Of a stretch of 64,000 bases of DNA, positions 29,101 to 43,900 are shown piece after piece. The notes beneath the pieces are model-generated. The model ran no database searches. It was given only the letters and a program-made list of their open reading frames with translations, and was not told where the DNA came from. A program made the translations under genes and the position numbers. The stretch lies in contig NW_027488779.1 in the NCBI RefSeq assembly GCF_050948215.1, forward strand, positions 62,001 through 126,000, given 5' to 3'. The stretch comes from Halictus rubicundus (taxonomy: Eukaryota; Arthropoda; Insecta; Hymenoptera; Halictidae). The number at the start of each line of letters is the position of its first letter. The stretch's first letter is position 1.

Positions 29101-32100
29101 TCCTATCCTATCCTCTATCCTATCCTATCCTCTATCCTATCCTATCCTCTATCCTATCCTATCCTCTATCATTTGCTATCCTCTGTCCTATCCTATCCTC
29201 TATCCTATGCTATCCTCTATCCTATCCTCTATCCTATCCTATCCTCCATCCTATCCTATCCTGTATCCTATCCTATCCTCTATCCTATCCTATCCTCTAT
29301 CCTATCCTATCCTCTGTCCTATCCTATCCTCTATCCTATGCTATCCTCTGTCCTATCCTTTCCTGTATCCTATCCAATCCTGTATCCTATCCTGTCCTCT
29401 ATCCTATCCTATCCTATATCCTATCCTATCCTCTATCCTATCCTATCTTCTATCCTATCCTATCCTCTATCCTATCAAATCCACTACCCTATTCTCTGTC
29501 CAATCCTATCCTCTATCCTATCCTATCCTCTATCCTATCTTATCCTCTATCCTATCCTATCCTCTATCCTATCCTATCCTCTATCCTATCCTATCCTCTA
29601 TCCTCTATCCTATCCTATCCTCTATCCTATCCTATCGTCTATCCTATCCTCTATCCTATCCTATCCTCTATCCTACCCTATCCTCCATCCTATCCTATGC
29701 TCTATCCTATCCTATCGTCTATCCTATCCTCTATCCCATCCTATTCCTCTATCCTATCCTATCCTCTATCCTATCCTATCCTATATCCTATCCTATCCTC
29801 TATCCTATCCTATCCTCTATCCTATCCTATCCTCTATCCTATCCTATCCTCTATCCTATCCTATCCTCTATCATATCCTATCCTCTATCCTATCAAATCC
29901 CCTATCCTATCCTCAATCCTATCCTATCCCGTATCCTATCCAATCCTCTATCCTATCCTCTATCCTATCCTATCCTCTATCCTATCCTATCCTCCATCCT
30001 ATCCTATCCTGTATCCTATCCTATCCTCTATCCTATCCTATCCTCTATCCTATCTTATCCTCTATCCTATCCTATCCTCTATCCTATCCTATCCTCTATC
30101 CTATCCTATCCTCTATCCTCTATCCTATCCTATCCTCTATCCTCTATCCTATCCTATCCTCTATCCTATCCTATCGTCTATCCTATCCTCTATCCTATCC
30201 TATCCTCTATCCTCTATCCTATCCTATCCTCTATCCTCTATCCTATCCTATCCTCTATCCTATCCTATCGTCTATCCTATCCTCTATCCTATCCTATCCT
30301 CTATCCTACCCTATCCTCCATCCTATCCTATGCTCTATCCTATCCTATCGTCTATCCTATCCTCTATCCCATCCTATTCCTCTATCCTATCCTATCCTCT
30401 ATCCTATCCTATCCTATATCCTATCCTATCCTCTATCCTATCCTATCCTCTATCCTATCCTATCCTCTATCCTATCCTATCCTCTATCCTATCCTATCCT
30501 CTATCCTATCCTATCCTCTATCCTATCCTATCCTCTATCCTATCCTATCCTCTATCCTATCCTATCCTCTATCATATGCTATCCTCTGTCCTATCCTATC
30601 CTCTATCCTATGCTATCCTCTATCCTATCCTCTATCCTATCCTATCCTCCATCCTATCCTATCCTGTATCCTATCCTATCCTCTATCCTATCCTATCCTC
30701 TATCCTATCCTATCCTCTGTCCTATCCTATCCTCTATCCTATGCTATCCTCTGTCCTATCCTATCCTCTATCCTATGCTATCCTCTATCCTATCCTCTAT
30801 CCTATCCTATCGTCTATCCTATCCTCTATCCTATCCTATCCTCTATCCTATCCTATCCTCCATCCTATCCTATCCTCAATCCTATCCTTTCCTGTATCCT
30901 ATCCAATCCTGTATCCTCTCCTGTCCTCTATCCTATCCTATCCTCTATTCGATCCTATCCTTTTATCTTATCCTATCCTATACTCTATCCTATCCTATCC
31001 TCTATCCTATCAAATCCCCTATCCTATCCTCTATCCTATCCTACCCTCCATCCTATCGTATCCTCTATCCTATCCCATCTTCTATCCTATCCTATCCTCT
31101 ATCCTATCAAATCCCCAACCCTATCCTCTGTCCTATCCTATCCTCTATCCTATCCTATCCTCTATCGTATCCTATCCTCTATCCTATCCTATCCTGTATC
31201 CTCTATCCTATCCTATCCTCTATCCTATCCTATCCTATATCCTATCCTATCCTCTATCCTATCCTATCCTCTATCCTATCCTATCCTCTATCCTATCCTA
31301 TCCTCTATCCTATCCTATCCTCTATCCTATCCTATCCTCTATCCTATCCTATCCTCTATCCTATCCTATCCTCTATCATATGCTATCCTCTGTCCTATCC
31401 TATCCTCTATCCTATGCTATCCTCTATCCTATCCTCTATCCTATGCTATCCTCTATCCTATCCTCTATCCTATCCTATCCTCCATCCTATCCTATCCTGT
31501 ATCCTATCCTATCCTCTGTCCTATCCTATCCTCTATCCTATGCTATCCTCTGTCCTATCCTATCCTCTATCCTATGCTATCCTCTATCCTATCCTCTATC
31601 CTATCCTATCGTCTATCCTATCCTCTATCCTATCCTATCCTCTATCCTATCCTATCCTCCATCCTATCCTATCCTCAATCCTATCCTTTCCTGTATCCTA
31701 TCCAATCCTGTATCCTCTCCTGTCCTCTATCCTATCCTATCCTCTATTCGATCCTATCCTTTTATCTTATCCTATCCTATACTCTATCCTATCCTATCCT
31801 CTATCCTATCAAATCCCCTATCCTATCCTCTATCCTATCCTATCCTCTATCCTATCGTATCCTCTATCCTATCCCATCTTCTATCCTATCCTATCCTCTA
31901 TCCTATCAAATCCCCAACCCTATCCTCTGTCCTATCCTATCCTCTATCCTATCCTATCCTCTATCGTATCCTATCCTCTATCCTATCCTATTCTCTATCC
32001 TCTATCCTATCCTATCCTCTATCCTCTATCCTATCCTATCCTCCATCCTATCCTATCCTGTATCCTATCCTATCCTCTATCCTATCCTATTCTCTATCCT

Positions 32101-32580
32101 ATCCTATCCTCTGTCCTATCCTATCCTCTATCCTATGCTATCCTCTGTCCTATCCTATCCTCTATCCTATGCTATCCTCTATCCTATCCTCTATCCTATC
32201 CTATCGTCTATCCTATCCTCTATCCTATCCTATCCTCCATCCTATCCTATCCTCAATCCTATCCTTTAATGTATCCTATCCAATCCTGTATCCTCTCCTG
32301 TCCTCTATCCTATCCTATCCTCTATTCTATCCTATCCTTTTATCTTATCCTATCCTATACTCTATCCTATCCTATCCTCTATCCTATCAAATCCCCTATC
32401 CTATCCTCTATCCTATCCTATCCTCTATCCTATCGTATCCTCTATCCTATCCCATCTTCTATCCTATCCTATCCTCTATCCTATCAAATCCCCAACCCTA
32501 TCCTCTGTCCTATCCTATCCTCTATCCTATCCTATCCTCTATCGTATCCTATCCTCTATCCTATCCTATCCTCTATCCTC
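26150..32580 (+). repeat. Long second copy of positions 1-6,320
   Basis: The TATGTTC, CAAATCC, ACTACCC, CCCGTA, CATTTG, TTCGA, ACCCTCC and TATTCT landmarks of the first 6.3 kb recur here in order. The resolved offsets run 26,143 (1,275 and 1,921 matched at 27,418 and 28,064), 26,160 (CCCGTA at 28,525; CCTCCAT at 28,588) and then a stable 26,262 from 2,908 to 6,061 (29,170 to 32,323). The offset grows only in multiples of 17 (17, then 102), so whole units were gained. A unique CTTTAATG at 32,264 replaces CTTTCCTG and creates a TAA in one frame. Homology to the first copy is lost at about 6,318/32,580. This is the longest collinear HOR match I can follow in the left half. Confidence 0.8.
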
Positions 32581-35500
32581 TATCCTATCCTATCCGCTAT
32601 CCTATCCTATCGTCTATCCTATCCTCTATCCTATTCTATCCTCTATCCTATCCTATCCTCCATCCTATCCTATCCTCAATCCTATCCTTTCCTGTATCCT
32701 ATCCAATCCTGTATCCTATCCTGTCCTCTATCCTATCCCATCCTCTATCCTATCCTATGCTCTATCCTATCCTATCGTCTATCCTATCCTCTATCCTATC
32801 CTATTCCTCTATCCTATCCTATCCTCTATCCTATCCTATTCCTCTATCCTATCCTATCCTCTATCCTATCCTATCCTATATCCTATCCTATCCTCTATCC
32901 TATCCTATCCTCTATCCTATCCTATCCTCTATCCTATCCTATCCTCTATCCTATCCTATCCTCTATCCTATCCTATCCTGTATCCTATCCTATCCTCTAT
33001 CCTATCCTATCCTCTATCCTATCCTATCCTCTATCCTATCCTATCCTGTATCCTATCCTATCCTCTATCCTATCCTATCCTCTATCCTATCAAATCCCCT
33101 ATCCTATCCTCTATCCTATCCTATCATCTATCCTCTATCCTATCCAATCCTCTATCCTATCCTATCGTCTATCCTATCCTCTATCCTATCCTATCCTCTA
33201 TCCTATCCTATCCACTATCCAATCCTATCCTCTATCCTCTATCCTATCCTATCCTCTATCCTATCCTATCCTCTATTCTATCCTATCTTCTATCCTATCC
33301 TATCCTCTATCCTATCCTATGCTCTATCCCATCCTATCGTCTATCCTATCCTCTATCCTATCCTATCCTCTATCCTATCCTATCCTCTATCCTCTATCCT
33401 ATCCTATCCTCTATCCTCTATCCTATCCTATCCTCTATCCTATCCTATCGTCTATCCTATCCTCTATCCTATCCTATCCTCTATCCTACCCTATCCTCCA
33501 TCCTATCCTATGATCTATCCTATCCTATCGTCTATCCTATCCTCTATCCCATCCTATTCCTCTATCCTATCCTATCCTCTATCCTATCCTATCCTATATC
33601 CTATCCTATCCTCTATCCTATCCTATCCTCTATCCTATCCTATCCTCTATCCTATCCTATCCTCTATCCTATCCTATCCTCTATCCTATCCTATCCTCTG
33701 TCCTATCCTATCCTCTATCCTATGCTATCCTCTGTCCTATCCTATCCTCTATCCTATGCTATCCTCTATCCTATCCTCTATCCTATCCTATCGTCTATCC
33801 TATCCTCTATCCTATCCTATCCTCTATCCTATCCTATCCTCCATCCTATCCTATCCTCAATCCTATCCTTTCCTGTATCCTATCCAATCCTGTATCCTCT
33901 CCTGTCCTCTATCCTATCCTATCCTCTATTCGATCCTATCCTTTTATCTTATCCTATCCTATACTCTATCCTATCCTATCCTCTATCCTATCAAATCCCC
34001 TATCCTATCCTCTATCCTATCCTATCCTCTATCCTATCGTATCCTCTATCCTATCCCATCTTCTATCCTATCCTATCCTCTATCCTATCCTATCCTCTAT
34101 CGTATCCTATCCTCTATCCTATCCTATCCTCTATCCTCTATCCTTTCCTATCCTCTATCCTCTATCCTATCCTATCCGCTATCCTATCCTATCGTCTATC
34201 CTATCCTCTAGCCTATCCTATCCTCTATCCTATCCTATCCTCCATCCTATCCTATCCTCAATCCTATCCTTTCCTGTATCCTATCCAATCCTGTATCCTA
34301 TCCTGTCCTCTATCCTATCCCATCCTCTATCCTATCCTATGCTCTATCCTATCCTATCGTCTATCCTATCCTCTATCCTATCCTATTCCTCTATCCTATC
34401 CTATCCTCTATCCTATCCTATCCTATATCCTATCCTATCCTCTATCCTATCCTATCCTCTATCCTATCCTATCCTCTATCCTATCCTATCCTCTATCCTA
34501 TCCTATCCTCTATCCTATCCTATCTTCTATCCTATCCTATCCTCTATCCTATCCTATCCTCTATCCTATCCTATCCTCTATCCTATCCTATCCTGTATCC
34601 TATCCTATCCTCTATCCTATCCTATCCTCTATCCTATCAAATCCCCTATCCTATCCTCTATCCTATCCTATCATCTATCATCTATCCTATCCAATCCTCT
34701 ATCCTATCCTATCGTCTATCCTATCCTCTATCCTATCCTATCCTCTATCCTATCCTATCCACTATCCAATCCTATCCTCTATCCTCTATCCTATCCTATC
34801 CTCTATCCTATCCTATCCTCTATCCTATCCTATCGTCCATCCTATCCTATCCCCAATCCTATCCTTTCCTGTATCCTATCCAATCCTGTATCCTATCCTA
34901 TCCTCTATCCAATCCTATCTTCTATCCTATCCTATCCTCTATCCTATCAAATCCCCTACCCTATTCTCTGTCCAATCCTATCCTCTATCCTATCCTATCC
35001 TCTATCCTATCCTATCCTCTATCCTATCCTATCCACTACCCTATCCTATCCTCTATCCTCTATCCTATCCTATCCTCTATCCTCTATCCTATCCTATCCT
35101 CTATCCTATCCTATCGTCTATCCTATCCTCTATCCTATCCTATCCTCTATCCTATCCTATCCTCCATCCTATCCTATGCTCTATCCTATCCTATCGTCTA
35201 TCCTATCCTGTATCCCATCCTATTCCTCTATCCTATCCTATCCTCTATCCTATCCTATCCTATATCCTATCCTATCCTCTATCCTATCCTATCCTCTATC
35301 CTATCCTATCCTCTATCCTATCAAATCCCCTACCCTATTCTCTGTCCAATCCTATCCTCTATCCTATCCAATCCTGTATCCTATCCTGTCCTCTATCCTA
35401 TCCTATCCTCTATCCTATCCTATCCTCTATCCTATCCTATCCTCTATCCTATCCTATCTTCTATCCTATCCTATCCTCTATCCTATCAAATCCCCTATCC

Positions 35501-38500
35501 TATCCTCTATCCTCTATCCTATCCTATCATCTATCCTCTATCCTATCCAATCATCTATCCTATCCTATCGTCTATCCTATCCTGTATCCTATCCTGTCCT
35601 CTATCCAATCCTATCCTCTATCCTATCCAATCCTGTATCCTATCCTGTCCTCTATCCTATCCTATCCTCTATCCTATCCTATCCTCTATCCTATCCTATC
35701 CTCTATCCTATCCTATCTTCTATCCTATCCTATCCTCTATCCTATCAAATCCACTACCCTATTCTCTGTCCAATCCTATCCTCTATCCTATCCTATCCTC
35801 TATCCTATCTTATCCTCTATCCTATCCTATCCTCTATCCTATCCTATCCTCTATCCTATCCTATCCTCTATCCTATCTTATCCTCTATCCTATCCTATCC
35901 TCTATCCTATCCTATCCTCTATCCTATCCTATCCTCTATCCTCTATCCTATCCTATCCTCTATCCTCTATCCTATCCTATCCTCTATCCTATCCTATCGT
36001 CTATCCTATCCTCTATCCTATCCTATCCTCTATCCTACCCTATCCTCCATCCTATCCTATGCTCTATCCTATCCTATCGTCTATCCTATCCTCTATCCCA
36101 TCCTATTCCTCTATCCTATCCTATCCTCTATCCTATCCAATCCTGTATCCTATCCTGTCCTCTATCCTATCCTATCCTCTATCCTATCCTATCCTCTATC
36201 CTATCCTATCCTCTATCCTATCCTATCTTCTATCCTATCCTATCCTCTATCCTATCAAATCCCCTATCCTATCCTCTATCCTCTATCCTATCCTATCATC
36301 TATCCTCTATCCTATCCAATCCTCTATCCTATCCTATCGTCTATCCTATCCTGTATCCTATCCTATCGTCTATCCTATCCTGTATCCTATCCTATCCTCT
36401 ATCCTATCCTATCCTCCATCCTATCCTATCCTCAATCCTATCCTTTCCTGTATCCTATCCAATCCTGTATCCTATCCTGTCCTCTATCCTATCCTATCCT
36501 ATATCCTATTCTATCCTCTATCCTATCCTATCTTCTATCCTATCCTATCCTCTATCCTATCAAATCCACTACCCTATTCTCTATCCTATCCTATCCTCTA
36601 TCCTATCCTATCCTCTATCCTATCCTATCCTCTATCCTATCCTATCCTCTGTCCTATCCTATCCTCTATCCTATGCTATCCTCTGTCCTATCCTATCCTC
36701 TATCCTATGCTATCCTCTATCCTATCCTCTATCCTATCCTATCGTCTATCCTATCCTCTATCCTATCCTATCCTCTATCCTATCCTATCCTCCATCCTAT
36801 CCTATCCTCAATCCTATCCTTTCCTGTATCCTATCCAATCCTGTATCCTCTCCTGTCCTCTATCCTATCCTATCCTCTATTCGATGCTATCCTTTTATCT
36901 TATCCTATCCTATACTCTATCCTATACTATCCTCTATCCTATCAAATCCCCTATCCTATCCTCTATCCTATCCTATCCTCTATCCTATCGTATCCTCTAT
37001 CCTATCCCATCTTCTATCCTATCCTATCCTCTATCCTATCAAATCCCCAACCCTATCCTCTGTCCTATCCTATCCTCTATCCTATCCTATCCTCTATCGT
37101 ATCCTATCCTCTATCCTATCCTATCCTCTATCCTCTATCCTATCCTATCCTCTATCCTCTATCCTATCCTATCCGCTATCCTATCATATCGTCTATCCTA
37201 TCCTCTATCCTATCCTATCCTCCATCCTATCCTCCATCCTATCCTATCCTCAATCCTATCCTTTCCTGTATCCTATCCAATCCTGTATCCTATCCAATCC
37301 TGTATCCTATCCTGTCCTCTATCCTATCCTATCCTCTATTCTATCCTATCTTCTATCCTATCCTATCCTCTATCCTATCCTATCCTCTATCCTATCCAAT
37401 CCTCTATCCTATCCTATCGTCTATCCTATCCTCTATCCTATCCTATCCTCTATCCTATCCTATCCTCCATCCTATCCTATCCTCAATCCTATCCTTTCCT
37501 GTATCCTATCCAATCCTGTATCCTATCCTGTCCTCTATCCTATCCTATCCTCTATCCTATCCTATCCTCTATCCTATCCTATCCTGCATCCTATCCTATC
37601 CTCTGTCCTATCCTATCCTCTATCCTATCCTATCCTCTATCCTATCCTATCATCTATCCTCTATCCTATCCTATCCTGTATCCTATCCTATCCTCTATCC
37701 TATCCTATCCTCTATCCTATCAAATCCCCTATCCTATCCTGTATCCTATCCTATCCTATCCTGTATCCTATCCTATCCTCTATCCTATCCTATCGTCTAT
37801 CCTATCCTCTATCCTATCCTATCCTCTGTCCTATCCTATCCTCTATCGTATCCTATCCTCTATCCTATCCTATCCTCTATCCTATCCTATCCTCTATCCC
37901 CTATCCTATCCTATCCTCTATCCTCTATCCTATCCTATCCTCTATCCTATCCTATCGTCTATCCTATCCTCTATCCTATCCTATCCTCTATCCTATCCTA
38001 TCCTCCATCCTATCCTATCCTCAATCCTATCCTTTCCTGTATCCTATCCAATCCTGTATCCTATCCTGTCCTCTATCCTATCCTATCCTCTATCCTATCC
38101 TATGCTCTATCCTATCCTATCGTCTATCCTATCCTCTATCCTATCCTATTCCTCTATCCTATCCTATGCTCTATCCTATCCTATAGTCTATCCTATCCTC
38201 TATCCTATACTATTCCTCTATCATATCCTATCCTCTATCCTATCCTCTATCCTATCCTCTATCCTATCCTATCCTCTATCCTATCCTATCCTCCATCCTA
38301 TCCTATCCTCAATCCTATCCTTTCCTGTATCCTATCCAATCCTGTATCCTACCCTGTCCTCTATCCTATCCTATCCTCTATCCTATCCTATCCTCTATCC
38401 TATCCTATCTTTTATCCTACCTTATCATCTATCCTATCAAATCCCCTATCCTATCCTCTATCCTATCCTATCCTCTATCCTATCCTATCCTCTATCCTAT

Positions 38501-40939
38501 CCTATCCTCTATCCTATCCTATCCTCCATCCTATCCTTTCCTGTATCCTATCCAATCCTGTATCCTATCCTGTCCTCTATCCTATCCTATCCTCTATCCT
38601 ATCCTATCCTCTATCCTATCCTATCCTGCATCCTATCCTATCCTCTGTCCTATCCTATCGTCTATCCTATCCTATCCTCTATCCTATCCTATCATCTATC
38701 CTCTATCCTATCCTATTAAATCCCCTATCCTATCCTCTATCCTACCCTATCCTCTGTCCTATACTATCCTCCATCCTATCCTATCCTCAATCCTATCCTT
38801 TCCTGTATCCTATCCAATCCTGTATCCTATCCTGTCCTCTATCCTATCCCATCCTCTATCCTATCCTATGCTCTATCCTATCCTATGCTCTATCCTATCC
38901 TATCGTCTATCCTATCCTCTATCCTATCCTATTCCTCTATCCTATCCTATCCTCTATCCTATCCTATCCTATATCCTATCCTGTCCTCTATCCTATCCTA
39001 TCCTCTATCCTATCCTATCCTCTATCCTATCCTATCCTCTATCCTATCCTATCCTCTATCCTATCCTATCCTGTATCCTATCCTATCCTCTATCCTATCC
39101 TATCCTCTATCCTATCCTATCCTCTATCCTATCCTATCCTGTATCCTATCCTATCCTCTATCCTATCCTATCCTCTATCCTATCAAATCCCCTATCCTAT
39201 CCTCTATCCTATCCTATCATCCATCCTCTATCCTATCCAATCCTCTATCCTATCCTATCGTCTATTCTATCCTCTATCCTATCCTATCCTCTATCCTATC
39301 CTATCCACTATCCAATCCTATCCTCTATCCTCTATCCTATCCTATCCTCTATCCTATCCTATCCTCTATTCTATCCTATCTTCTATCCTATCCTATCCTC
39401 TATCCTATCCTATGCTCTATCCTATCCTATCGTCTATCCTATCCTCTATCCTATCCTATTCCTCTATCCTATCCTATCCTCTATCCTATCCTATCCTATA
39501 TCCTATCCTATCCTCTATCCTATCCTATCCTCTATCCTATCCTATCCTCTATCCTATCCTATCCTATATCCTATCCTATCCTCTATCCTATCCTCTATCC
39601 TATCCTATCCTCTATCCTATCCTATCCTCTATCCTATCCTATCCTCTATCCTATCCTATCCTCTATCCTATCCTATCCTGTATCCTATCCTATCCTCTAT
39701 CCTATCCTATCCTCTATCCTATCCTATCCTCTATCCTATCCTATCCTGTATCCTATCCTATCCTCTATCCTATCCTATCCTCTATCCTATCAAATCCCCT
39801 ATCCTATCCTCTATCCTATCCTATCATCTATCCTCTATCCTATCCAATCCTCTATCCTATCCTATCGTCTATCCTATCCTCTATCCTATCCTATCCTCTA
39901 TCCTATCCTATCCACTATCCAATCCTATCCTCTATCCTCTATCCTATCCTATCCTCTATCCTATCCTATCCTCTATTCTATCCTATCTTCTATCCTATCC
40001 TATCCTCTATCCTATCCTATGCTCTATCCTATCCTATCGTCTATCCTATCCTCTATCCTATCCTATTCCTCTATCCTATCCTATCCTCTATCCTATCCTA
40101 TCCTATATCCTATCCTATCCTCTATCCTATCCTATCCTCTATCCTATCCTATCCTCTATCCTATCCTATCCTCTATCCTATCCTATCCTCTATCCTATCC
40201 TATCCTGTATCCTATCCTATCCTCTATCCTATCCTATCCTCTATCCTATCCTATCCTCTATCCTATCCTATCCTGTATCCTATCCTATCCTCTATCCTAT
40301 CCTATCCTCTATCCTATCAAATCCCCTATCCTATCCTCTATCCTATCCTATCCTATCCTGTATCCTATCCTATCCTCTATCCTATCCTATCGTCTATCCT
40401 ATCCTCTATCCTATCCTATCCTCTATCCTATCCTATCCACTATCCAATCCTATCCTCTATCCTCTATCCTATCCTATCCTCTATCCTATCCTATCCTCTA
40501 TTCTATCCTATCCTCTATCCTATGCTATCCTCTATCCTATCCTCTATCCTATCCTATCGTCTATCCTATCCTCTATCCTATCCTATCCTCTATCCTATCC
40601 TATCCTCCATCCTATCCTATCCTCAATCCTATCCTTTCCTGTATCCTATCCAATCCTGTATCCTCTCCTGTCCTCTATCCTATCCTATCCTCTATTCGAT
40701 CCTATCCTTTTATCTTATCCTATCCTATACTCTATCCTATCCTATCCTCTATCCTATCAAATCCCCTATCCTATCCTCTATCCTATCCTATCCTCTATCC
40801 TATCGTATCCTCTATCCTATCCCATCTTCTATCCTATCCTATCCTCTATCCTATCAAATCCCCAACCCTATCCTCTGTCCTATCCTATCCTCCATCCTAT
40901 CCTATCCTCTATCGTATCCTATCCTCTATCCTATCCTAT
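32581..40939 (+). repeat. Patchwork of HOR modules
   Basis: No single long copy explains this stretch. It holds two CCGCT...ATG modules 1,582 bp apart (32,594 and 34,176), CAAATCC and ACTACCC variants near 35.75 and 36.57 kb, TTCGA at 33,929, 36,880 and 40,695, and a TCTTTTA plus TATTAAATCC block (38,408 and 38,717) that recurs 5,184 bp downstream (43,592 and 43,901). A TAG at 34,209 (CCTCTAGCC) and TAA at 38,717 are single-copy or low-copy changes. All of it is 17-bp satellite; I see no genes or unique sequence. Confidence 0.8.
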
Positions 40940-43900
40940 CCTCTATCCTCTATCCTATCCTATCCTCTATCCTCTATCCTATCCTATCCGCTATCCTATC
41001 CTATCGTCTATCCTATCCTCTATCCTATCCTATCCTCTATCCTATCCTATCCTATATCCTATCCTATCCTCTATCCTATCCTATCCTCTATCCTATCCTA
41101 TCCTCTATCCTATCCTATCCTATATCCTATCCTATCCTCTATCCTATCCTATCCTCTATCCTATCCTATCCTCTATCCTATCCTATCCTCTATCCTATCC
41201 TATCCTCTATCCTATCCTATCCTGTATCCTATCCTATCCTCTATCCTATCCTATCCTCTATCCTATCCTATCCTCTATCCTATCCTATCCTGTATCCTAT
41301 CCTATCCTCTATCCTATCCTATCCTCTATCCTATCAAATCCCCTATCCTATCCTCTATCCTATCCTATCATCTATCCTCTATCCTATCCAATCCTCTATC
41401 CTATCCTATCGTCTATCCTATCCTCTATCCTATCCTATCCTCTATCCTATCCTATCCACTATCCAATCCTATCCTCTATCCTCTATCCTATCCTATCCTC
41501 TATCCTATCCTATCCTCTATTCTATCCTATCTTCTATCCTATCCTATCCTCTATCCTATCCTATGCTCTATCCTATCCTATCGTCTATCCTATCCTCTAT
41601 CCTATCCTATTCCTCTATCCTATCCTATCCTCTATCCTATCCTATCCTATATCCTATCCTATCCTCTATCCTATCCTATCCTCTATCCTATCCTATCCTC
41701 TATAATATCCTATCCTCTATCCTATCCTATCCTCTATCCTATCCTATCCTGTATCCTATCCTATCCTCTATCCTATCCTATCCTCTATCCTATCCTATCC
41801 TCTATCCTATCCTATCCTGTATCCTATCCTATCCTCTATCCTATCCTATCCTCTATCCTATCAAATCCCCTATCCTATCCTCTATCCTATCCTATCCTCT
41901 ATCCTATCGTATCCTCTATCCTATCCCATCTTCTATCCTATCCTATCCTCTATCCTATCAAATCCCCAACCCTATCCTCTGTCCTATCCTATCCTCCATC
42001 CTATCCTATCCTCTATCGTATCCTATCCTCTATCCTATCCTATCCTCTATCCTCTATCCTATCCTATCCTCTATCCTCTATCCTATCCTATCCGCTATCC
42101 TATCCTATCGTCTATCCTATCCTCTATCCTATCCTATCCTCTATCCTATCCTATCCTCCATCCTATCCTATCCTCAATCCTATCCTTTCCTGTATCCTAT
42201 CCAATCCTGTATCCTATCCTATGCTCTATCCTATCCTATCGTTTATCCTATCCTCTATTATATCCTATTCCTCTATCCTATCCTATCCTCTATCCTATCC
42301 TATCCTATATCCTATCCTATCCTCTATCCTATCCTATCCTCTATCCTATCCTATCCTCTATCCTATCCTATCCTCTATCCTATCCTATCCTCTATCCTAT
42401 CCTATCCTGTATCCTATCCTATCCTGTATCCTATCCTATCCTCTATCCTATCCTATCCTCTATCCTATCCTATCCTCTATCCTATCCTATCCTGTATCCT
42501 ATCCTATCCTCTATCCTATCCTATCCTCTATCCTATCAAATCCCCTATCCTATCCTCTATCCTATCCTATCATCTATCCTCTATCCTATCCAATCCTCTA
42601 TCCTATCCTATCGCCTATCCTATCCTCTATCCTATCCTATCCTCTATCCTATCCTATCCACTATCCAATCCTATCCTCTATCCTCTATCCTATCCTATCC
42701 TCTATCCTATCCTATCCTCTACTCTATCCTATCTTCTATCCTATCCTATCCTCTATCCTATCCTATGCTCTATCCTATCCTATCGTCTATCCTATCCTCT
42801 ATCCTATCCTATTCCTCTATCCTATCCTATCCTCTATCCTATCCTATCCTATATCCTATCCTATCCTCTATCCTATCCTATCCTCTATCCTATCCTATCC
42901 TCTATCCTATCCTATCCTCTATCCTATCCTATCCTGTATCCTATCCTATCCTCTATCCTATCCTATCCTCTATTCTATCCTATCCTCTATCCTATCCTAT
43001 CCTGTATCCTATCCTATCCTCTATCCTATCCTATCCTCTATCCTATCAAATCCCCTATCCTATCCTGTATCCTATCCTATCCTATCCTGTATCCTATCCT
43101 ATCCTCTATCCTATCCTATCGTCTATCCTATCCTCTATCCTATCCTATCCTCTATCCTATCCTATCCACTATCCAATCCTATCCTCTATCCTCTATCCTA
43201 TCCTATCCTCCATCCTATCCTATCCTCAATCCTATCCTTTCCTGTATCCTATCCAATCCTGTATCCTATCCTGTCCTCTATCCTATCCTATCCTCTATCC
43301 TATCCTATCCTCTATCCTATCCTGCATCCTATCCTATCCTCTGTCCCATCCTATCCTCTATCCTATCCTATCCTGTATCCTATCCTATCCTATCCTGTAT
43401 CCTATCCTATCCTCTATCCTATCCTATCGTCTATCCTATCCTCTATCCTATCCTATCCTCTGTCCTATCCTATCCTCTATCGTATCCTATCCTCTATCCT
43501 ATCCTATCCTCTATCCTATCCTATCCTGTATCCTATCCTATCCTCTATCCTATCCTATCCTCTATCCTATCCTATCCTCTATCCTATCCTATCTTTTATC
43601 CTACCTTATCATCTATCCTATCAAATCCCCTATCCTATCCTCTATCCTATCCTATCCTCTATCCTATCCTATCCTCTATCCTATCCTATCCTCTATCCTA
43701 TCCTATCCTCCATCCTATCCTTTCCTGTATCCTATCCAATCCTGTATCCTATCCTGTCCTCTATCCTATCCTATCCTCTATCCTATCCTATCCTCTATCC
43801 TATCCTATCCTGCATCCTATCCTATCCTCTGTCCTATCCTATCCTCTATCCTATCCTATCCTCTATCCTATCCTATCATCTATCCTCTATCCTATCCTAT

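Noticed and set aside
72..34211. 11,379-codon + strand reading frame, with overlapping frames of 10,614 (425-32,269) and 7,778 (442-23,778) codons
   Set aside because: All three frames are open together and encode the same 17-residue cycle, as required by a stop-free 17-bp unit. The ATG starts are chance variants. No domain, promoter or other gene-like feature is visible, so these are not called as genes.
41701..41710. TATAATATCC resembling a bacterial -10 box or TATA box (also 48,731 and near 63,417)
   Set aside because: It is one or two substitutions from the repeat unit, has no partner element or downstream gene, and its copies at 41,701 and 48,731 are explained by the 7-kb duplication.
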